Shown here piece after piece: positions 1-7,564 of a stretch of 12,761 nt of DNA. The translations under genes were made by a program, and so were the position numbers. Source of the DNA: M55B157 sp964626275 (lineage in GTDB: Bacteria; Actinomycetota; Actinomycetes; S36-B12); NCBI GenBank assembly GCA_964626275.1, contig CAZVCZ010000041.1, positions 1 through 12,761 of the forward strand. The letters run 5' to 3'. Position 1 is the first letter of the stretch. Every line of letters starts with the position of its first letter. Below the pieces are notes generated by a model. That model did not search any database and was not told the origin of the DNA. It saw only the letters and a program-made list of their open reading frames with translations.

Positions 1-643
1 AGTAGTGAACCGCGATGTCGCCGTTGAAGAACAGGGCGTAGGGCATGGGTGCACGCGGCACGTCGGGGCCGTTGATGCCCGAGGTAGCGTCACGCCATTT
101 GAACCACACCCGGAAGGTGCCGGTTGGAGTATCCAGACCGGTCACGCCGAAGCGCACATCGACGGTGCGGTCAACCTTGCCGTCTTTGACGTAGCGGACC
201 ACCTTTGCGGTCTTGTCGATGCAGAAAGACTGTGATTCGCGCAGGCATGTGGAGGGCAGGACACCCACGTCTCCTGCGACGTTCTTGATCAGGATCCAGG
301 TGCGCTTATCGGCGACGCCTGTTTCCGGGAGGTAGAACTTGTCCTGGGTTGCGCGCACTGCGGCTGCGGTCGAGTTTCCGTAGCGCCCCTCGACCCGCTC
401 GCGCCAGGAGATGTCGTAGCCGAGCCACTCGAGGCGATCCTGGATGATGCGGACGTATCGGCCCACGTCCTTGTTCTCCATGGGCAGGTTCAACTTCGCT
501 TGGGTAGGAGGATCGATCACGCGGATGGAATTGTTCTTGGCCGCCTGGGCTGGTCCGGCAGTGAGGAAAGCCGCGGCGAGCGAGGTCACGGCGAACGCCG
601 TGGCAGTCGCCCACAGGGACCTCGAGCGCCCCCTGATCATCAT
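1..643 (-). CDS. Secreted L,D-transpeptidase with peptidoglycan-binding domain (N-terminal part, cut by window edge)
   Basis: The minus-strand frame is open from an ATG at 641-643 to the window edge (214 codons). Residues 1-34 look like a Sec signal peptide: Arg-rich start (MMIRGRSR), hydrophobic Ala-rich core, probable cleavage after PAQA. Residues about 58-118 resemble a PG_binding_1 domain (VGRYVRIIQDRLEWLGY, then an AVRATQDKF helix and a GVADKRTW motif). From about residue 130 the frame enters a YkuD catalytic domain (FCIDKTAKVVRYVKDGKV, TPTGTFRV, PMPYALFFNG, VHY). Members of this family form 3-3 peptide cross-links in peptidoglycan outside the membrane. The catalytic SHGC motif would lie just past the edge and is not seen. 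A TAGGA ribosome binding site ends 8 nt before the start and overlaps the stop codon of the upstream ThDP gene, 10 bp away, so the two are probably cotranscribed. A second ATG at 638-640 is an alternative start. The fold is confident; the exact enzyme class is not. Confidence 0.85.
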   Translation of the reverse strand, partial: MMIRGRSRSLWATATAFAVTSLAAAFLTAGPAQAAKNNSIRVIDPPTQAKLNLPMENKDVGRYVRIIQDRLEWLGYDISWRERVEGRYGNSTAAAVRATQDKFYLPETGVADKRTWILIKNVAGDVGVLPSTCLRESQSFCIDKTAKVVRYVKDGKVDRTVDVRFGVTGLDTPTGTFRVWFKWRDATSGINGPDVPRAPMPYALFFNGDIAVHY

Positions 644-653
644 GGGTCACATC

Positions 654-2336
654 CTACGTCTCGGAATTGCCCGAGTCGAACCATCTGGGACTCGTCGTCC
701 GAGGAGGCAGGAAGCGGGCTTCCAGGACGACCAGTCGCGGGCCATCGACATCTGGTTTGAGAGCTTCGGACAGGTCGTCAACCGAGTTGACGGTGATGAC
801 GGGGATCCCGAAGGCCGCGCCGAGTGAGGGCCAGTCCGGCGTGAGCAGATCGACCCCGCGCTCGGGATGGCCGAAGACCTGCTGATCGAAGCGGAGCATG
901 CCGTAGCCGCCGTCATCGACGATGAGGAGCGTGATCGGCAGCCGTTCCTGGGCGTAGGTCGCCAACTCGCCGAGAGCGAACATCGGGCCGCCATCACCGC
1001 AGACGGCCAGGGTGGGAAGACCGATCGCTGCCGGTCCGATGGCGGCGGGCAGGGCGAATCCGAGGGTCCCCCAGCCGACCGGGTACTGCATGCGTCGCGG
1101 GCGCGGTTGGGGTGAATAGCCGCCGACCCAGTAGCCCGCGACGGCCATATCGCACACGACGGCACCTTCTGCCGGCCAGTCGGTGACGGCATCCACGAGC
1201 GTCATCGGCGCTGCGGTCCGCTCGTCAGCACGCAACCGGCCCCGTACCTGTTCGGACAGTGCCTGAGCATCGGTCCACATCTCGCGACCCGCGATCTCAC
1301 GTGCGCTGAGTTCGTCGACCAACATCGCGAGGGTGGCGACGAGATCAGCCTGCACCAGCACGTCGTAGTCGAAGGTGCGCGACAAGGTCGACCCGAGTCC
1401 GATAGCCGCGGTGCGATTCGGCAGTGGCATTCGCCAGTTGCGCGTGTTCATTCCGTCAGCGTCGGAGCCTATGACCAGCAACAGATCCGCGCCCGCGATG
1501 AGATCGGCGATTTCCGGTTCGTGCACCGGAGCTGTGATGATGCCCGGGTGTTCGGCCAGCAGGCCTCGACCGGCGTAGGTGGTGACCACGGATGCGGCGA
1601 GCCGATCGGCGAGAGCGGTGACCGCACTCTCACCGGCTGGACCGCACTGCACGACTCCACCACCGGCCCAGATGACGATGCGAGGTGAGGCCTCGACGAG
1701 ATCTGCCAGTGCCAGGACCTCATCTGGACTTGGCGCGAGTGGTGATGCGGGTGGCTCTCCTTCGTCAGCACTGAGCGTGCAGTCGGCGGAGAGCAGGTCC
1801 GAGGGGATACCGAGATAGCGGGGAGCGGTGGGCGTGACCTGGGCCGCAGCGATGGCGGCGCGAACGTGAGCGATGGCATCCGCGGGGCTGGTGGCGGTGT
1901 GGGCGACGACCCCGTGCTCGGCGAATCCGGAGAACATGGCCGCCTGATCGGCCATCTCATGCAGGATCCCCCGAGGGTCACCGGCCACCCCCGGTCCGGC
2001 TTGGCGAAGGGCGGAGGACACATCTGAGGCGATCACGAGGATGGGTGAGCCGCAGGTTGCCGCCTCGCCGAAGGCAGCGAGCCCGTTGGCTGCCCCCGGC
2101 CCGGTGGTGGTGATCGCGACGCCGAGGCGCCCGGTCGCTCGGGCGTAGCCGTCCGCGGCGTAGACGGCGGCCTGCTCATGGCGCACCCCGAGGATGCGGG
2201 GATGGCCCTGGCGGTGTGCGGACCACATCGGCAGGTTGTGGACCCCCGGCAGACCGAAGACCACCTCCACCCCCGCCGCGGCGAGGAGATCGAGAACGGC
2301 AGCGCCCAGGGTGGCGTCGTCGGAATGTCCACTCAC
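654..2336 (-). CDS. Thiamine-diphosphate-dependent enzyme, acetolactate synthase/2-oxo acid decarboxylase-like
   Basis: The protein is 560 aa, usual for the pyruvate oxidase/acetolactate synthase/decarboxylase superfamily. The N-terminal domain has FGLPGVHNLPMW and RHEQAAVYAADGYAR, where E54 is the glutamate that activates the cofactor, followed by TTTGPGAANGL. A central Rossmann-like domain follows (about 195-335, AGGGVVQCG). The C-terminal ThDP domain has GDG at 447-449 and then, after 24 residues, DDGGYG at 474-479, where the family usually has NN. GTG at 2334-2336 is chosen because GGTGGG lies 8 nt upstream. A longer GTG start at 2355-2357 has no visible ribosome binding site. True acetolactate synthase is less likely because no small subunit (ilvN) is adjacent and the neighbours are an aldehyde dehydrogenase and an amine/amino acid oxidoreductase. 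A 2-oxo acid decarboxylase would fit that context, but the substrate cannot be read from the sequence. The gene is divergent from the aldehyde dehydrogenase. Confidence 0.85.
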   Translation of the reverse strand: MSGHSDDATLGAAVLDLLAAAGVEVVFGLPGVHNLPMWSAHRQGHPRILGVRHEQAAVYAADGYARATGRLGVAITTTGPGAANGLAAFGEAATCGSPILVIASDVSSALRQAGPGVAGDPRGILHEMADQAAMFSGFAEHGVVAHTATSPADAIAHVRAAIAAAQVTPTAPRYLGIPSDLLSADCTLSADEGEPPASPLAPSPDEVLALADLVEASPRIVIWAGGGVVQCGPAGESAVTALADRLAASVVTTYAGRGLLAEHPGIITAPVHEPEIADLIAGADLLLVIGSDADGMNTRNWRMPLPNRTAAIGLGSTLSRTFDYDVLVQADLVATLAMLVDELSAREIAGREMWTDAQALSEQVRGRLRADERTAAPMTLVDAVTDWPAEGAVVCDMAVAGYWVGGYSPQPRPRRMQYPVGWGTLGFALPAAIGPAAIGLPTLAVCGDGGPMFALGELATYAQERLPITLLIVDDGGYGMLRFDQQVFGHPERGVDLLTPDWPSLGAAFGIPVITVNSVDDLSEALKPDVDGPRLVVLEARFLPPRTTSPRWFDSGNSET

Positions 2337-2344
2337 GCGGATAT

Positions 2345-2378
2345 CCCACCACCTCACCGCCGGCCGGTGTGCGGTGGG
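2345..2378. promoter_or_regulatory. Inverted repeat in divergent gap, covering both ribosome binding sites
   Basis: The arms run CCCACC (2345-2350), CACCG (2355-2359), CGGTG (2365-2369), GGTGGG (2373-2378). This is a two-step dyad in a 53-bp gap between divergent start codons. The outer left arm, read on the minus strand, is the GGTGGG ribosome binding site of the ThDP enzyme. The outer right arm runs into the GGAGG of the aldehyde dehydrogenase. It could be an operator, or an RNA hairpin hiding the ribosome binding site on either transcript. No clear -10 box is visible in the gap for either direction. Confidence 0.5.
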
Positions 2379-2381
2379 AGG
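2377..2381 (+). promoter_or_regulatory. Strong ribosome binding site fixing the aldehyde dehydrogenase start
   Basis: GGAGG lies 8 nt before the ATG at 2390. It decides the start against a longer open frame that continues upstream through the ThDP gene. Confidence 0.8.
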
Positions 2382-2389
2382 ATGAATCC

Positions 2390-3886
2390 ATGACCAACTT
2401 CGTTTCCGTGAACCCGGCCCACTACGACGAGATCGTGACCGAGATTCCCCTCGCCAGCAGCGCCAACCTCATTGAGGCCTGCCGTACCGCCAAGGCTGCA
2501 CAGCCCGGCTGGGCCTCGGTCCCCGCGCCCGCGCGCGGCCGAGTGATCGCGCAGGTCGGTCGACTGGTCGAGGCGAATAAGGAATCGCTGTCGCGCCTGG
2601 TGACGCGCGAGATCGGCAAGGTCTATGCCGAAGCACTCGGCGAGGTGCAGGAGGTCATCGACACCTGCGACTTCTTCCTCGGTGAAGGACGCCGGCTCTA
2701 CGGCCAGACTGTCCCGAGCGAGATGCCGGACAAGCAACTGCTGACATTCCGCATGCCGGTGGGAACGGCCGCGATCGTGACGGCCGCGAACTTCCCCGCG
2801 GCTGTGCCGTCGTGGTACCTCGTTCCCGCGCTCGTCACCGGCAACACGATCGTGTGGAAACCCGCCGAGCATGCCGCGGGGATCGCGCTCGCGATGGCAG
2901 AGTTGTTCTACGCCGGCGGGGTTCCGCGTGATGTGCTGCAGGTCGTGGTCGCCGATGGACCGACGACCTTCGACGGTCTCGATGCCGCGATGCAGGCCGG
3001 CTACGTCAATAAGCTCGGCTTTACCGGTTCGACCGATGTCGGCCGGCGGCTCGGCGAGCTGGCCGGTCGTCACCTGCAATCACCGTGCCTGGAACTTGGT
3101 GGAAAGAACCCGATGGTGGTCATGCCTGATGCGAACCTCGACCTGGTCATCGAGGGTGCGCTGTTCTCCGGCTTCGGCTCGGCGGGTCAGCGGTGCACCT
3201 CGCTCGGGACGATGTGGGTTCACCGCGACATCTACGAGGTGGTCCGCGACCGCTTCGTCACCGCGACCCAGAATGCTGTTGTTGGTGACCCGTTCGCCGA
3301 TGTGCTGTTCGGACCGCTCATCGACGAGAAGTACCTGATCAATCACGACAAGCATCTCGGCATGATCGCCGATCACCACACCGTCTACGGCTCGACCAGT
3401 GTCGGTCGCATCACCTCGGCGAACCCGCGCGCCGGATTCATTGGTGATCCCGACGCCGGGTGGTTCGCCCACCCCACGATCGTCGAGGGAATCCGCCCGG
3501 GAGACGCGCTGTATGACACCGAGACCTTCGGTCCGTTGGTCGGCCTCGGGGTGTTCGACACCCTCGAGGAGGCCATCGAGTTGAGCAACGGCCACGGCTA
3601 CGGCCTGTCGAGTGCGATCTATTCCTCCGATCCGCAGGCGATCTGGAAGTTCCGCCAGGGGATCTCTGCGGGCATGCTGTCGGTGAACAACACGACGTCG
3701 GGTGCCGAGGCGCATCTGCCGTTCGGCGGCAATGGTCGCAGCGGCAACGGGTCGCGCCAGAGCGGGGTGTGGGTGCTCGATCAGTTCACCCGCTGGCAGT
3801 CGATGAACTGGGACTTCAGCGGCAAGCTGCAGAAGGCTCAGATGGACCTCATCGAACTGCCCTGCGACATGGACTTCCGTCTGTGA
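2390..3886 (+). CDS. NAD(P)+-dependent aldehyde dehydrogenase
   Basis: The protein is 498 aa, normal for the ALDH superfamily, and oxidises an aldehyde to the acid in the cytoplasm. All key residues are present: oxyanion-hole Asn (N134, TAANFPAA), cofactor Lys (K157, VWKPAEHA), FTGSTDVG for the nucleotide, general base E235 (LELGGKNP) and nucleophile C269 (GSAGQRCTS), with the standard 34-residue spacing between them. The C-terminal SGAEAHLPFGGNGRSGNG and the long Trp-rich tail (WQSMNWDFSG) recall ALDH7/aminoadipate-semialdehyde dehydrogenase types more than betaine or acetaldehyde dehydrogenases, but this is a resemblance from memory. Its stop overlaps the GTG of the FAD oxidoreductase (GTGA), so the two are translationally coupled. 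The likely substrate is the aldehyde made by a neighbouring enzyme, such as a decarboxylation product of the divergent ThDP enzyme or a semialdehyde from the FAD enzyme. Confidence 0.9.
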   Translation: MTNFVSVNPAHYDEIVTEIPLASSANLIEACRTAKAAQPGWASVPAPARGRVIAQVGRLVEANKESLSRLVTREIGKVYAEALGEVQEVIDTCDFFLGEGRRLYGQTVPSEMPDKQLLTFRMPVGTAAIVTAANFPAAVPSWYLVPALVTGNTIVWKPAEHAAGIALAMAELFYAGGVPRDVLQVVVADGPTTFDGLDAAMQAGYVNKLGFTGSTDVGRRLGELAGRHLQSPCLELGGKNPMVVMPDANLDLVIEGALFSGFGSAGQRCTSLGTMWVHRDIYEVVRDRFVTATQNAVVGDPFADVLFGPLIDEKYLINHDKHLGMIADHHTVYGSTSVGRITSANPRAGFIGDPDAGWFAHPTIVEGIRPGDALYDTETFGPLVGLGVFDTLEEAIELSNGHGYGLSSAIYSSDPQAIWKFRQGISAGMLSVNNTTSGAEAHLPFGGNGRSGNGSRQSGVWVLDQFTRWQSMNWDFSGKLQKAQMDLIELPCDMDFRL

Positions 3887-5034
3887 CCAAGCCGCTGCCC
3901 GAGCGGGCAGATGTCGTCGTCGTCGGCGGCGGGGTGATGGGGGCCTCGACGGCCTTCCACCTCGCCGAAGCCGGTGTCGATGTCGTCCTCGTCGAGAAGG
4001 GCGATCTCGCCGGAGGTTCGACATCGCGAGCCGCCGGAGGAGTGCGCGCGAACTTCTCCGATGAACTCAACATCTCCCTCGGCCTGAGGTCGCTGGAGTT
4101 GTTCGAGGCCTTCGAGCAGCGACTCGGGCAGGGCATCGACCTGCATCGAAGTGGCTACCTGTTCGTGCTCACGACCCCTGAGGAGGTTGCGACCTTCGAG
4201 AGGACCGTGGCATTGCAGAACTCCCTCGGGGTCGAATCGCGCATGGTCGACGTCGAGGAAGCGGTGCGTCTCTCGCCGCTGCTGGAACCCGATGGTGTGC
4301 TTGCCGCGGCCTGGTCACCGCGCGATGGTCACTGCGCGCCGGAATCAGTGGTGCTCGGCTATGCCAGCGGGGCTCGTCGGCATGGCGCGACCGTGCGCAC
4401 CGGAGTCGAGGTCACGGGCATCGAATCTTCCGGTGGTGAGATCACCGCGGTAGCGACATCGGCTGGAACAGTGACAACCGGTTGTGTCGTGGATTGTGCG
4501 GGAGCGTGGTCGCCGCAGATCGCGGCCTATGTGGGTGTCGACCTGCCGGTCACGCCCTACCGCCGGGAGTTGCTCGTCACCGAGGCGATGCCGGAGCCGA
4601 TCGACATGGCATTCACCATCGAGTACGGCACGAGCCTGTACTGGCATCGCGAGGGCCGTGGCATCCTCACCGGATTCTCCGACAAGTCGATCCCGGCGGG
4701 TTTCGGCCTGGAGCGCGACCCGCAGTTCCCTGAGAAACTCGCCGAACTTGCCGAGCGTCGCGCCCCCGGTCTGCTCGATCTGGGCGTGCAGACGGGTTGG
4801 ACCGGGCTGTACGAGGTGACCCCGGATCACAATGCGCTGCTCGGGGAAGCCCGCGATGTCTCGCGGTTCCTCTACGCCACCGGATTCTCCGGGCACGGAT
4901 TCCTGCAGGGCCCAGCGGTGGGGGAGATCCTGCGAGACCTCTACCTCGGCGTCGAACCGTTCGTCGACATCTCCCCGCTCGATGTGCACCGCTTCACCAC
5001 CGGCGAGTTGCGCCCGGAGCTCAACATCGTGTGA
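3883..5034 (+). CDS. FAD-dependent oxidoreductase of the DAO family (D-amino acid/sarcosine/pipecolate oxidase-like)
   Basis: The protein is 383 aa, typical of monomeric DAO-fold flavoenzymes, which oxidise C-N bonds of amino acids or secondary amines. The N-terminus has the dinucleotide fold VVVVGGGVMGAS (Gly 15, 17, 20) with E38 at the end of the second strand to bind the adenosine ribose, then AGGSTSRAAGGVR near the flavin. The C-terminus has GLYEVTPDHNALLG and ATGFSGHGFLQGPAVGE, both DAO signatures. The GTG start at 3883 overlaps the aldehyde dehydrogenase stop by four bases and places the Rossmann motif at the expected distance. No separate ribosome binding site is visible, which fits coupling. 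It resembles SoxB, AmaA or HcnC-type enzymes, and the sequence does not choose between them. No transmembrane segment or signal peptide is seen, so it is cytoplasmic or loosely membrane-attached. Confidence 0.88.
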   Translation: MTKPLPERADVVVVGGGVMGASTAFHLAEAGVDVVLVEKGDLAGGSTSRAAGGVRANFSDELNISLGLRSLELFEAFEQRLGQGIDLHRSGYLFVLTTPEEVATFERTVALQNSLGVESRMVDVEEAVRLSPLLEPDGVLAAAWSPRDGHCAPESVVLGYASGARRHGATVRTGVEVTGIESSGGEITAVATSAGTVTTGCVVDCAGAWSPQIAAYVGVDLPVTPYRRELLVTEAMPEPIDMAFTIEYGTSLYWHREGRGILTGFSDKSIPAGFGLERDPQFPEKLAELAERRAPGLLDLGVQTGWTGLYEVTPDHNALLGEARDVSRFLYATGFSGHGFLQGPAVGEILRDLYLGVEPFVDISPLDVHRFTTGELRPELNIV

Positions 5035-5041
5035 ACACAGG

Positions 5042-6592
5042 TCAGGCGCGGGATTCGAACATGCCGAGCAGTGCCGCGACGCCGAGGACGGAGCGCGGGG
5101 CGTAGGCGACCCGCCATAGCCCGCCGTGATTCGCCCCCTGGATGAACAGGTCGAGCGGATGGTCGAGCGGCACCCGCGGATTGGCGAGCGCATCGGGATT
5201 GCGCAGGTCATGCACGAGGAGTGCGGCCATGAGAGTCGTCGACGTCGCCGGCTCGAACACCTCGACCCCGAAACGCCCCGCGCCGGCGTAGGCCGCAGCG
5301 AGCGCACGGTTCTTCACCACCGACAACGTGCGTGTGGCCGGTGCGATATTGAGTGACACCCGATGCCCCTGATCGCGCAGCATCGTGGCACGCCAACGCT
5401 GGAAGCGCTTCGCGAGCGCATAGTTCGGCCCCTGTTGTGGCACGAGGCTGTCGTTCACCCCGACCTCGCGCCCGCTCGCCATCGTGACGACCTCGGGATA
5501 GTTCGGCGCGAACTGCCGCGCCAACCGCAGCGGCGCCTGGAAGAGCTTGCCCGCGCCGCGCGACGACCAGCGTCGCCGCGACTCCTCGACTGCCTCGATC
5601 GGCACCATGAACACGTCGGTTGGTGTGGCCAGATAGGCCAGGGTGGAGCCGGGAAAGCGTTCGGCGATGTCGGTCATCACCGCATCGGCAGCCAGCGAGA
5701 GCCGCACATGGGTGAGGCCATCGGCGTAGGTGTAGTTGCCAACCACCATGGGTTGGCCCAGTCGCGCCAGCCAGGTGCGCACCTGGGGTGCCCGACCGAG
5801 CAGATCAGCGCCCGCGAGAGCGGCGAGCGTGGCGTCCTCATCCTCATCGATGACCTGCCCATCGTGCAGCGAGTCCGGGAGGGTGCCTCGCTCGATCGGC
5901 AGATGGAGGGTGCCGGCGGTGGCGCGGGTCGTGGTGATGAGGTGCTCCCACACTGCAGGGCGAGGCAGGTCGACCGCGTGGACGCGCGCGCCCCAGCGCA
6001 GCAGAGATCGGGTCGGTCCCATCTCAGCCCCGGCTCCGAGGACGGCGACATCGATGTCCGCGAGGTCGAGCCAGTCAGGGTTGTCCATGACGAGCTCGAC
6101 AGCGGCGGCGAAACTGGGCTCCGCGATGCCCGCATCGACCCAGGCGTGCAGTTGCCGACGCAGGTCCTCGCCGAAGAGTCGACGCCCGCGATAGGGGACG
6201 GATAGATCACGCTCGCGGGCCGCCCGGCCGCGGACGGTGAGGGTGTCGTAACCCGGATCGGTCTGCTCGGCGAAGGCCTCGGCGATCGAGGTGAGGCCCT
6301 CGGCGCTGGAGAAACCCGACTGTCGGATGAGTGAGTCCGCGCCGGCGGCGGACATGGCGCCAGCACCGGCTGGATCGGCCGCGGCGGAGGTGAGCAGTGC
6401 CCGATATGCCGCCACGTAATCGCGATGCCAGTTCGGCAAGGATGCGACCCAGTCGGCCAGAGCGGGATCGTGGACGCGGGCTGCATCGGTGACCACCGTC
6501 TGCCCGATGCGAGTGGAACTCACGCGACCGTCGGGGCCGGGGCGCAGCACGACGCCGTGGCTGGTGGAGGACGAGGTCGCGGCGGCGGTCAT
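5042..6592 (-). CDS. Unassigned protein with a Rossmann-type nucleotide-binding motif
   Basis: I do not recognise this 516-aa protein as a characterised family. The length, absence of stops and operon position argue for a real gene. The N-terminal part (1-175) is Ala-rich and helical with conserved-looking LPNWHRDY. At about 181-206 there is a clear beta-alpha-beta unit, DIDVAVLGAGAEMGP followed by GARVHAVDLPRP, where the Asp after the second strand could bind NAD or the ribose of S-adenosylmethionine. The middle holds GQPMVVGNYTYADG and PTDVFMVP. The C-terminus has VSLNIAPATRTLSVVKN, LMAALLVHDLRNP and HPLDLFIQGANHGGLWRVAY, more like an active-site or oligomer region than a tail. There are no membrane segments. 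The ATG at 6592 is 12 bp after the transporter stop and has no good ribosome binding site. A TAATCT box at 6602-6607 lies 9 nt before it and could be an internal promoter. It may be a dehydrogenase or methyltransferase relative; no function is claimed. Confidence 0.75.
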   Translation of the reverse strand: MTAAATSSSTSHGVVLRPGPDGRVSSTRIGQTVVTDAARVHDPALADWVASLPNWHRDYVAAYRALLTSAAADPAGAGAMSAAGADSLIRQSGFSSAEGLTSIAEAFAEQTDPGYDTLTVRGRAARERDLSVPYRGRRLFGEDLRRQLHAWVDAGIAEPSFAAAVELVMDNPDWLDLADIDVAVLGAGAEMGPTRSLLRWGARVHAVDLPRPAVWEHLITTTRATAGTLHLPIERGTLPDSLHDGQVIDEDEDATLAALAGADLLGRAPQVRTWLARLGQPMVVGNYTYADGLTHVRLSLAADAVMTDIAERFPGSTLAYLATPTDVFMVPIEAVEESRRRWSSRGAGKLFQAPLRLARQFAPNYPEVVTMASGREVGVNDSLVPQQGPNYALAKRFQRWRATMLRDQGHRVSLNIAPATRTLSVVKNRALAAAYAGAGRFGVEVFEPATSTTLMAALLVHDLRNPDALANPRVPLDHPLDLFIQGANHGGLWRVAYAPRSVLGVAALLGMFESRA

Positions 6593-6604
6593 GGTCGGCT
6601 CAGA

Positions 6605-7564
6605 TTATCGCGAGCGTTCCGCGAGATAGACCCCGGCGAGGACAACCAGGCCCCCGATGATCTGGACCGGGGTGAGGAACTCGCTCAAGGCGATCCAGGC
6701 GACGACGGAGGCGAGGACCGGTTCGATCATGCCGACTGTCGACGCCTGGGCGGAGGTGAGGTGGTGCAGGGAAGCGACGACGAGCCAGAAGGGTGCGACG
6801 GTGCCGAGCACGACCATCCAGGTGATGAGGAACCCCAGCGGGACGTCGGGTCCGCCTGCCCCCAGCGGCTGCCCGGTTCCGCTCAGGTCTTCCCACGGGA
6901 AGGACCACCACGGCTGGATGATGGCGAACAGCAGGGCGGCGGCGCCGAAACCCCACATGGTGAGCGACACGGTGTCGCGTCCATTCGGGCGGTGCACCTG
7001 ATGCTCGGCGAGGATGTAATAGGTGGCGAGTGCCGCTGCGGCGCCTAGTGCGGCGGCGACGCCGAGTACGTCGAGAGAGAAGCCCTGCCACACCTGGGCG
7101 ATGAGCACGAGGCCAGCCAGAGCGAGGGCCAGCCCTACCCAGACGGTAGGACGGACGGCCTCGCGCCGACCGAACCGGAACCACAGCGCGACCATGATGG
7201 GTGCGGTGAACTCGATGATGAGTGCGATGCCGACGGCGAGGCGTTCGAGGGCGAGGAAGAACAGCCACTGGGTCATGGCGATGCCGAGCATGCCGAAGGC
7301 GAGGAGCAACACGATTTCATCGCGACGGATGCGCAACGCATGGCGACGAGTGATGGCCACGATCACGAACATGATGAGGAACGCGGCGGTCACCCGCAGT
7401 TCGGTGAGGCGTGCCGCTGAGATGCCGGTGAGCAGGATCGACTTGCTGACCGTGCCGTTGACGGCGAACAGCAGTGCGGCGAGGGCATAGACCGAGTACC
7501 CCAGCAGTCGGTTGCGTTGCTTCGCGGTGGGGATTCCGGGAAGCGGCTCAGCGAGCTCGGTCAT
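6605..7564 (-). CDS. EamA-family drug/metabolite transporter
   Basis: The protein is 319 aa with ten predicted membrane helices in two five-helix EamA repeats, typical of the drug/metabolite transporter superfamily (inner membrane exporters or permeases). Helices include YALAALLFAVNGTVSK, LLLAFGMLGIAMTQWLFFL, IALIIEFTAPIMVALWF in the first repeat, and the matching STVGMIEPVLASVVAWIAL near the end of the second. This internal symmetry is the family signature. The ATG at 7562-7564 is chosen because it overlaps the glgM stop (ATGA) and leaves a short cytoplasmic start (MTELAEPLPGIP); an upstream in-frame extension into glgM is less likely. It is transcribed after glgM and before the unassigned Rossmann protein. 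The substrate cannot be inferred; members move amino acids, sugars, purines or toxic metabolites. Confidence 0.88.
   Translation of the reverse strand: MTELAEPLPGIPTAKQRNRLLGYSVYALAALLFAVNGTVSKSILLTGISAARLTELRVTAAFLIMFVIVAITRRHALRIRRDEIVLLLAFGMLGIAMTQWLFFLALERLAVGIALIIEFTAPIMVALWFRFGRREAVRPTVWVGLALALAGLVLIAQVWQGFSLDVLGVAAALGAAAALATYYILAEHQVHRPNGRDTVSLTMWGFGAAALLFAIIQPWWSFPWEDLSGTGQPLGAGGPDVPLGFLITWMVVLGTVAPFWLVVASLHHLTSAQASTVGMIEPVLASVVAWIALSEFLTPVQIIGGLVVLAGVYLAERSR

Noticed and set aside
654..2336. Biosynthetic acetolactate synthase (ilvB)
   Set aside because: No ilvN or ilvC is adjacent, and the ThDP motif has DD instead of NN.
2216..2389. N-terminal extension of the aldehyde dehydrogenase
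   Set aside because: It would run through the start of the divergent ThDP gene and encodes a Pro/Arg-rich stretch; GGAGG 8 nt before ATG 2390 decides the start.
3080..4024. Minus-strand frame of 314 codons opposite the aldehyde dehydrogenase and FAD gene
   Set aside because: Composition is biased to Arg and His, and the plus strand has intact catalytic residues throughout.
654..5034. Hydroxyproline catabolic cluster
   Set aside because: A FAD enzyme and an aldehyde dehydrogenase fit, but no epimerase or deaminase gene is present and the ThDP enzyme has no place in that pathway.
5363..6205. Long plus-strand frame (280 codons) opposite the unassigned Rossmann protein
   Set aside because: It is Arg/His/Gly-rich with no recognisable motif, typical of a frame opposite a GC-rich gene; the minus frame has a clear Rossmann unit and fits the operon.
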